Position numbers and translations under genes: made by a program. This document shows, one piece after another, positions 1-3,950 of a stretch of 5,744 bases of DNA. The notes beneath the pieces are model-generated. The model was not told the origin of the DNA. It ran no database searches and was given only the letters and a program-made list of their open reading frames with translations. This DNA comes from DATFGK01 sp046712825 (lineage in GTDB: Bacteria; Actinomycetota; AC-67): NCBI GenBank assembly GCA_046712825.1, contig JBKKCR010000104.1, forward strand, positions 1 to 5,744, written 5' to 3'. Numbering within the stretch: the stretch's first letter is position 1; every line of letters begins with the position of its first letter.

Positions 1-37
1 CGGAGGCGCCGAGCGGCGGTGGTTCGGGGATGCTCAT
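1..37 (-). CDS. Start of a downstream gene, truncated by the window edge
   Basis: An ATG at 37-35 overlaps the TGA stop (36-34) of the hotdog-cyclase gene as ATGA. The frame stays open to the window edge, reading M-S-I-P-E-P-P-P-L-G-A-S. A strong Shine-Dalgarno-like GGAGGA (46-41 on the minus strand) sits just upstream, encoded inside the last codons of the preceding gene. The overlap and the ribosome binding site support a translationally coupled next gene in the operon. Only twelve codons are visible, so no function can be given. Confidence 0.55.
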   Translation of the reverse strand, partial: MSIPEPPPLGAS

Positions 38-1566
38 CTGTCCTCCACAGCGAAGAGGTTCCAATCGCCTTCGATGCCCTTGAGCGCATGGGCACCGCGA
101 GCGGCGAATCGTAGTCCTGATCCTGCTGCGAGTTCGCGGACGGTCTGAGACACGACGATCTCGCTCGGGCCGGCGACGGACATGATGCGCGACGCCGCGT
201 GGACCGCGATACCCGCGATATCGTTGCCGTGGACCTCGCACTCGCCGATATGGATGCCGGCGCGGACCTCGAGATGATGCTGCCGGACGCCTTGCCTGAT
301 CGCCTTGGCGGCGTGGATCGCCGCCGCCGGTGAATCGAACCGCGCGAGGAACCCGTCGCCGGTCGTGTTCACCTCGCGGCCGCGGTGTGCCCCGAGCTCT
401 CGCCGCACGAGCGCGTGGTGCTCTCCGAGCAATGCTCGCCATGCGGAATCACCGAGTCGCTCGGCGTGCCGGGTCGAGTCGACGATGTCGGTGAACAGGA
501 GCGTCGCGAGGACGCGCTCCGGCTCCACAGGTCGGCGCTCCTGCCGATCGAGAAGGACGACCACCACTGATTGGACCGCGAAGACGTTCCCGTCTTCGTC
601 TGTCGCCTCAGCTTCAACGAGGAGTTTGTCGCCGACTCTGTGGGCGACACGGCCCCGAGCCGTGAGCGTCCTCCCATCCGCGCGCACCGGGCGAAGGAAT
701 CGGGTGTTCATCTCGAGGACCGCAGACGACTGTCCCGGTGCCCAAGCGGTAGCCGCGGCCGTGGCCGTGGCGATGTTCGTCAGCGTCTCGACGCCGCCGG
801 ACGAGAGATCGTTTGTGGCGGAGGAGAACCATGGGCTCGCGGGCATGGTGATCACCGTCTCACCTTCCTCCGCGCTCATCCATCGAGCGCCGCAGGTGTG
901 CATCAGCGGGATCGGCGGCAATTCACCGGCCATGATCATGCGAGATACCTCGAGTCCACTGAACTTGTTCACGACCTCGGGCGGCGGCACCGACCCAACC
1001 GTTGGCCGGTCGGGGGGATCGGGTGTCGCGTACACCGCCTCCTCGATCGGTTCGATGGACGCGGGCGCCGCCGGTGGAGGAGGCTCGACGGCTTGGATCC
1101 GCCACTGGCTCAGGACATGCCCGACCAACCGACCCAGCGGATCCTCTAGCTCGGCCGAGCACGAAACGAACACGCTGCTCGCGTTCACGACGCGGGCTCG
1201 GGCCAAGAAGTTGCCTGGCTGTGGGCGCGGCGGGCGGAAGTACTGGCTCGACATCGTGACCGGCTCGGGGTAGAAGCCGGCGTCCACGGCGGTGGAAGCA
1301 CACGCGTACAGCGCCTCGGCGTAAAGCGGGGTCATGTTGTACCAGGGCGGCATGATCAGATGGCCACTTGCTCTAAGAAATCCGGTCACGCTGCCCGTCG
1401 ACACGTGACCGATGCCGAATCCGGAAAGACGGGAGAACGGTGTCGTCGGGATCAGCCGACGAGTCAAGAGTCGCACCCGTTCGAGGCCGTTCACGCTGAA
1501 GATCCACGGAGGCGCGACGACGCCGCGAACGGGTTCGTCGGTGACGGGCCGCGGGTAGGAACTCAC
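34..1566 (-). CDS. Double-hotdog (thioesterase-like) / class III nucleotide cyclase fusion protein
   Basis: A 510-aa protein if read from the GTG at 1566, which overlaps the upstream gene's stop as GTGA; a GTG at 1590 would add eight residues. Residues ~52-157 and ~202-339 look like two hotdog folds of the PaaI/acyl-CoA thioesterase type: each has a long helix region (around M-P-P-W-Y-N and S-S-G-G-V-E-T-L-T-N) followed by beta-rich segments containing F-L-R-P or F-R-P. A proline-rich linker (~161-198) separates them. Residues ~352-510 form a class III adenylate/guanylate cyclase domain: L-F-T-D-I-V-D-S-T with metal Asp360, N-T-T-G-D-G with metal Asp404, and D-I-A-G with Asp449. Asn400 sits at the usual purine-specifying Lys position, His456 at the usual transition-state Asn, and Arg460 is conserved. 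The protein has no signal peptide or membrane segment and is probably cytosolic. The cyclase call is firm. The hotdog call rests on pattern recognition, and thioesterase activity is unproven: the second hotdog has Asn264 roughly where PaaI-type enzymes carry a catalytic acid. Confidence 0.85.
   Translation of the reverse strand: MSSYPRPVTDEPVRGVVAPPWIFSVNGLERVRLLTRRLIPTTPFSRLSGFGIGHVSTGSVTGFLRASGHLIMPPWYNMTPLYAEALYACASTAVDAGFYPEPVTMSSQYFRPPRPQPGNFLARARVVNASSVFVSCSAELEDPLGRLVGHVLSQWRIQAVEPPPPAAPASIEPIEEAVYATPDPPDRPTVGSVPPPEVVNKFSGLEVSRMIMAGELPPIPLMHTCGARWMSAEEGETVITMPASPWFSSATNDLSSGGVETLTNIATATAAATAWAPGQSSAVLEMNTRFLRPVRADGRTLTARGRVAHRVGDKLLVEAEATDEDGNVFAVQSVVVVLLDRQERRPVEPERVLATLLFTDIVDSTRHAERLGDSAWRALLGEHHALVRRELGAHRGREVNTTGDGFLARFDSPAAAIHAAKAIRQGVRQHHLEVRAGIHIGECEVHGNDIAGIAVHAASRIMSVAGPSEIVVSQTVRELAAGSGLRFAARGAHALKGIEGDWNLFAVEDR
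41..46 (-). promoter_or_regulatory. Shine-Dalgarno site for the downstream truncated gene
   Basis: The minus strand reads GGAGGA here, ending 3 nt before the ATG at 37. It lies within the C-terminal codons (V-E-D-R) of the hotdog-cyclase gene. It is a clearly better match to the anti-Shine-Dalgarno sequence than anything before the other genes in the window, and it fixes the start of the next gene. Confidence 0.5.
471..498 (-). repeat. Near-identical 28-nt segment, copy 1 (cyclase metal-site codons)
   Basis: It matches 1997-2024 at 27 of 28 bases by direct comparison. Both copies encode the L-F-T-D-I-V-D-S-T motif that carries the first metal-binding Asp of the cyclase domain. It most likely reflects shared ancestry and constraint of the two paralogous domains. 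It also offers a short direct repeat that could mediate recombination between the two genes. Confidence 0.7.
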
Positions 1567-2900
1567 GCGTTCACCGCGTACAGTCGCCACTCGTGGGGTA
1601 CGCCCTTGAGGGCCTTGGAGCCTCGGTCCTCGAAAACGATGCCGGAGCCGACGACGAGGTCCTTCACCGTGCTCGAGACGAGCACTTCGGAGGGCGCAGC
1701 CTCCGACGCGACGCGCGCCCCGATGTGTACCGCGATGCCACCGACGTCCGCTCCGCGCATCTCACACTCACCGGTGTGGAGGCCCGCGCGGATCTCGAGC
1801 CCGAGTGAACGAACCGTCTCGCGAACCGCGAGGGCGCACTTGATCGCGCGCTGGGGCCCGTCGAAGGTTGCGAGGAAACCGTCGCCGACCGTCTTCACCT
1901 CGCGGCCACGGAAACGATCCAGCTGAGACCTGACGATCGCGTCGTGCGAGTCCAGGAGGTCACGCCACGCGCGATCACCTATCTCGGATGCGCGTCGGGT
2001 CGAGTCGACGATGTCCGTGAACAGAACGGTAGCCAGCATGCGGTCGTCGTCGGTGGACTCGCCGCGGGTTCCCGTGAGGAACTCGCGGATCTCGTCCGCA
2101 GCCTGGCGCCAGTCGTCGAACAATGGATAGCAGTTTCTGCCAGGCAGGACTACGAGCTTTGCATCGGGGATGTTCTCGGCGAGGTAGCGGCCGTGATCGA
2201 GCGGGATCATCTGATCCTCTTCGTGATGAAGGACCAGCGTCGGGCATCGGATCGATGGGAGGACGTTCCGCACGTCGAGATCGACGACGATGCTGAAGAG
2301 TTGCCGCACCATCCGCGGGCTCGTTGCCTGGCGCTCGTAGCGGGCCCACCGCTGGCGGATCTCCTCGCTCCAGGGCATGTCCCAGTTGAGAACGTGTTGG
2401 AACTCTCCGGTGCCCCACATCGTTGCGATGGAGTCGATGATCTGATCCTTGACCTCTGGAAGCATCCCGAAGGGGTAGTCCTCGTCCCAGCCGATGCGTG
2501 CGTATCCCTCCATCGCTACGAACGCATCCACGCGTGATGGATACGTCGCCGCGAAGAGCGCGGCGCACCCGACTCCACCATCGATAGCGATGATCGCCGC
2601 TTGCTCGCTGCCGACCGCATCGAGCACCACCCGTGCGCTGTCTATCCACTGCTCGAGCGTCGGCGGGGACTCGGGCGAGATCGGATCCGACACGCCGGTG
2701 CCCGGCTGATCGAAGTAGATGACTCGCGTGAACGTGCTGACGTATTCCGTCCAGCGCTTCATCTCCGGCACATCCTCGAGCGCTTCGACGTTCGTCGCGA
2801 AGTTCGATATCCAGAGGAGATCTCGCGGCCCGTCGCCGATCGTCTTGTACGCGACGGCGAGGTCGCCGTTCATCGCGTACTTCGTCTCGGGAAAGTTCAT
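1563..2900 (-). CDS. Alpha/beta-hydrolase-like / class III adenylate cyclase fusion (LipJ/Rv1900c-type)
   Basis: A 445-aa protein from the ATG at 2900, which overlaps the preceding stop as ATGA; the in-frame GTG at 2927 lies inside the upstream relic and is unlikely. Residues ~1-280 are an alpha/beta-hydrolase domain (Y-F-D-Q-P-G-T-G-V-S-D, L-F-A-A-T-Y-P, D-H-G-R-Y-L-A). Residues ~288-445 are a class III cyclase domain: metal ligands Asp296 (L-F-T-D) and Asp340 (V-G-D-G), purine-specifying Lys336 and Asp385, Arg396, and His392 in place of the usual transition-state Asn. The Lys/Asp pair favours ATP, so cAMP production is the likely activity. The architecture matches Rv1900c (LipJ) of Mycobacterium tuberculosis. 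The nucleophile elbow reads A-I-D-G-G, with Asp107 where this family has Ser. The final His position is Cys257 (P-G-R-N-C-Y-P), while the acid Asp230 is kept. The hydrolase is therefore probably inactive and may act as a sensor. It is likely co-transcribed with the downstream cyclase gene. Confidence 0.9.
   Translation of the reverse strand: MNFPETKYAMNGDLAVAYKTIGDGPRDLLWISNFATNVEALEDVPEMKRWTEYVSTFTRVIYFDQPGTGVSDPISPESPPTLEQWIDSARVVLDAVGSEQAAIIAIDGGVGCAALFAATYPSRVDAFVAMEGYARIGWDEDYPFGMLPEVKDQIIDSIATMWGTGEFQHVLNWDMPWSEEIRQRWARYERQATSPRMVRQLFSIVVDLDVRNVLPSIRCPTLVLHHEEDQMIPLDHGRYLAENIPDAKLVVLPGRNCYPLFDDWRQAADEIREFLTGTRGESTDDDRMLATVLFTDIVDSTRRASEIGDRAWRDLLDSHDAIVRSQLDRFRGREVKTVGDGFLATFDGPQRAIKCALAVRETVRSLGLEIRAGLHTGECEMRGADVGGIAVHIGARVASEAAPSEVLVSSTVKDLVVGSGIVFEDRGSKALKGVPHEWRLYAVNA
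1997..2024 (-). repeat. Near-identical 28-nt segment, copy 2 (cyclase metal-site codons)
   Basis: This is the partner of 471-498, with one mismatch in 28 bases. It encodes the same metal-binding motif in the alpha/beta-hydrolase-cyclase gene. The two copies are in the same orientation about 1.5 kb apart. Confidence 0.7.
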
Positions 2901-3037
2901 GCGGGCTTCACCGCGTAGAGCTGCCACTCGTCGGGCACGCCTATGTAGACGAGATCGAGCGCGCCCTTACCGACGACCTGATACGCGACGTCTGAACCGT
3001 CGACGTTGACGTACTTGGTTTCCCCCCGCCTCGTCAT
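2897..3037 (-). pseudogene. Internally deleted remnant of a third hydrolase-cyclase gene (46-aa ORF)
   Basis: The ATG at 3037 opens a 46-codon frame ending in TGA at 2899-2897, which overlaps the next gene's ATG as ATGA. The first ~32 residues (M-T-R-R-G-E-T-K-Y ... D-V-A-Y-Q-V-V-G ... D-L-V-Y-I) align with the N-terminus of the adjacent hydrolase-cyclase (E-T-K-Y ... V-A-Y-K-T-I-G ... D-L-L-W-I); I count 12 identities over 27 positions. The last ~14 residues (G-V-P-D-E-W-Q-L-Y-A-V-K-P-A) match that protein's extreme C-terminus (G-V-P-H-E-W-R-L-Y-A-V-N-A). Roughly 400 codons that should lie between are missing, and the join is in frame. It is best read as the scar of a third tandem paralogue. 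It may persist as a small translated leader coupling translation to the downstream gene. An assembly collapse between repeats is the main alternative. Confidence 0.8.
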
Positions 3038-3047
3038 CCCGACGCTT

Positions 3048-3077
3048 ACTGTCCCCGGGACCGGAGCCCCGTGTCAA
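3048..3077 (-). promoter_or_regulatory. Candidate promoter of the cyclase operon
   Basis: The minus strand has a perfect -35 TTGACA (3077-3072), an 18-nt spacer and a weak -10 GACAGT (3053-3048) that keeps the A2 and T6 positions. It lies in the 47-nt gap between the nucleotidyltransferase stop and the relic's ATG at 3037. Transcription would begin near 3041, leaving a very short leader. A small inverted repeat GTCCC-C-GGGAC (3051-3061) overlaps the -10 and spacer and could be an operator. The -35 is convincing, the -10 is not. Confidence 0.4.
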
Positions 3078-3084
3078 CGATGGC

Positions 3085-3576
3085 TCAATCCCGCCCCTCG
3101 ATCTCGTCCCGAAGAGCGCCGAGGATCTCGAGCTCGATCCGATCCTTCGGCCGGCCGGCCGCACGTTTCATCCTGATGAGATCGTCGACGGAGACGACAT
3201 ATGCCTGCAGGCCGTCGAAGTCCATGAGAGTCGCGTTGGCGAACAAGTCCTTGTACCCGTCGGTCCCTGCCGGGGTGCCCAGGCAATCGAAGGCGCCGGC
3301 GTCGGTGTCGAAGGCGAAGCTGTCGCCCATCTTGAGCGTCTTCGCGTCGAGCTGGAACGGCAACGCCGGATCTACGCCTCTCAGATGCGCGTTCAAGGCC
3401 TGCAGCGCTGCAGCCAGTCGCTCGAGGTTCTCGTCGCTCCGCTCGTAACAGATGTCGATGTCTTGAGTGATCGAAGGGGAGCCGTGCGCGTTCGCTGCGA
3501 CGCCGCCGATCAGAACGTATCGGACCTCGTGGGCTGTGAGGGTGCGCAGGACCCCGAGGAAGTCGAACGGAGTCAC
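3085..3576 (-). CDS. Small nucleotidyltransferase, AbiEii/MNT-like (toxin-antitoxin-type partner)
   Basis: A 163-aa protein from the GTG at 3576, which overlaps the upstream regulator's stop as GTGA. A longer open frame reaches to 3921, but that extension only shadows the regulator gene. The minimal nucleotidyltransferase signature is clear: L-I-G-G-V-A-A-N-A-H-G-S at residues 22-33, then T-Q-D-I-D with Asp39 and Asp41 as likely metal ligands. A third acidic residue, Asp97, lies in A-F-D-C-L-G. The C-terminal D-D-L-I-R-M-K-R-A-A-G-R-P-K-D (131-145) is typical of small nucleotidyltransferases often annotated as AbiEii/AbiGii toxin family. Members are thought to transfer a nucleotide to RNA or protein; the target here is unknown. 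Pairing with an XRE regulator suggests a toxin-antitoxin or phage-defence type module, but this is inferred from arrangement only. Confidence 0.8.
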   Translation of the reverse strand: MTPFDFLGVLRTLTAHEVRYVLIGGVAANAHGSPSITQDIDICYERSDENLERLAAALQALNAHLRGVDPALPFQLDAKTLKMGDSFAFDTDAGAFDCLGTPAGTDGYKDLFANATLMDFDGLQAYVVSVDDLIRMKRAAGRPKDRIELEILGALRDEIEGRD

Positions 3577-3911
3577 GGTCGTCGCTGCGACGCCCGAACC
3601 CCCGCGCGGATCCGCGAGACCGATCCGGCGGCGGCGGAGGCGTTCTCGAGCCGCTGCCGCGGCGTGAGCCGGAGTTGGTTCCGGATAAGACTCCGGTCGA
3701 TCCCCTCCCCGAGCCGCGGTACCGCCTCTAGTTCGGAGCCACAGGCCCGGAGCAAGCGATCGAGTGTGCTGGCTTTGGGATCGATCGCTCCGGTCTCGAT
3801 CCGCCCTATCGTGGATTGTGGAACCCGCGTCCGCTGGGCGAGCTGGCGCTGAGTGAGGCCGGCTCGTCTGCGGGCGGCGGCGAGTGTGCTCCGAGGGCTC
3901 ATTATCTGCAT
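3573..3911 (-). CDS. XRE-family helix-turn-helix regulator / antitoxin-like protein
   Basis: A 112-aa protein from the ATG at 3911; an ATG at 3902 would give 109 aa, and a TTG at 3950 is unlikely because it runs through the palindrome and into the neighbouring gene's end. Residues ~8-58 are an XRE/Cro-type DNA-binding domain: A-R-R-R-A-G-L-T-Q-R-Q-L-A then P-Q-S-T-I-G-R-I-E-T-G (recognition helix ~31-40) and S-T-L-D-R-L-L-R-A. The C-terminal part has I-D-R-S-L-I-R-N-Q-L-R-L-T-P-R-Q-R-L, a segment I associate with regulators paired to small nucleotidyltransferases. The gene overlaps the nucleotidyltransferase start by 4 nt. An inverted repeat immediately upstream, on a promoter-like sequence, suggests autorepression. 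It is probably the antitoxin or regulatory half of the pair. Confidence 0.82.
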   Translation of the reverse strand: MQIMSPRSTLAAARRRAGLTQRQLAQRTRVPQSTIGRIETGAIDPKASTLDRLLRACGSELEAVPRLGEGIDRSLIRNQLRLTPRQRLENASAAAGSVSRIRAGVRASQRRP

Positions 3912-3929
3912 GATAGCGCATACGCTATC
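3912..3929. promoter_or_regulatory. Perfect inverted repeat, likely operator of the XRE-nucleotidyltransferase pair
   Basis: GATAGCG-CATA-CGCTATC has two perfect 7-nt arms around a 4-nt centre. It sits directly before the regulator's ATG (3911) and covers the proposed -10 element. An XRE-type dimer commonly binds such a site, so autoregulation of the module is the natural reading. No run of T follows, so it does not look like a terminator. Confidence 0.6.
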
Positions 3930-3950
3930 GCTCCGGCCGTCAGCGGGCAA
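3922..3950 (-). promoter_or_regulatory. Candidate promoter of the XRE-nucleotidyltransferase pair
   Basis: The minus strand reads TTGCCC (3950-3945), a 17-nt spacer and TAGCGT (3927-3922), matching the loose actinobacterial pattern TTGnnn-N17-TAnnnT. It overlaps both the acyl-CoA synthetase stop codon (3942-3940) and the inverted repeat at 3912-3929. Transcription would start close to the ATG at 3911, giving a leaderless or nearly leaderless message, consistent with the absence of a ribosome binding site. Confidence 0.4.

Noticed and set aside
305..1273. Long plus-strand open frame of 322 codons
   Set aside because: It lies antisense to the hotdog-cyclase gene. Its product is Ser/Arg/Thr-rich without recognisable domains, as expected for a shadow in GC-rich DNA.
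1944..2537. Plus-strand open frame of 197 codons
   Set aside because: It is antisense to the hydrolase-cyclase gene with strong domain matches on the minus strand, and it has no recognisable motifs of its own.
2577..2591. Asp at the nucleophile position read as a haloalkane dehalogenase or epoxide hydrolase active site
   Set aside because: Those enzymes need the catalytic His, which is Cys257 here, and the overall sequence follows the cyclase-fused hydrolase family rather than dehalogenases.
2901..2927. Upstream GTG start for the hydrolase-cyclase
   Set aside because: The nine extra residues come from out-of-frame reading of the relic's conserved 3' end. The ATG at 2900 overlaps the relic's stop as ATGA and begins just before the conserved E-T-K-Y segment.
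3051..3071. GC-rich inverted repeats between the nucleotidyltransferase and the relic as a rho-independent terminator
   Set aside because: The arms are short (5 nt) and no T-run follows on the minus strand. The region fits better as promoter/operator sequence.
3577..3921. N-terminal extension of the nucleotidyltransferase frame
   Set aside because: The extension is Arg/Pro/Ala-rich, overlaps the XRE gene fully in another frame, and the GTGA junction at 3576 gives a far better start just before the conserved domain.
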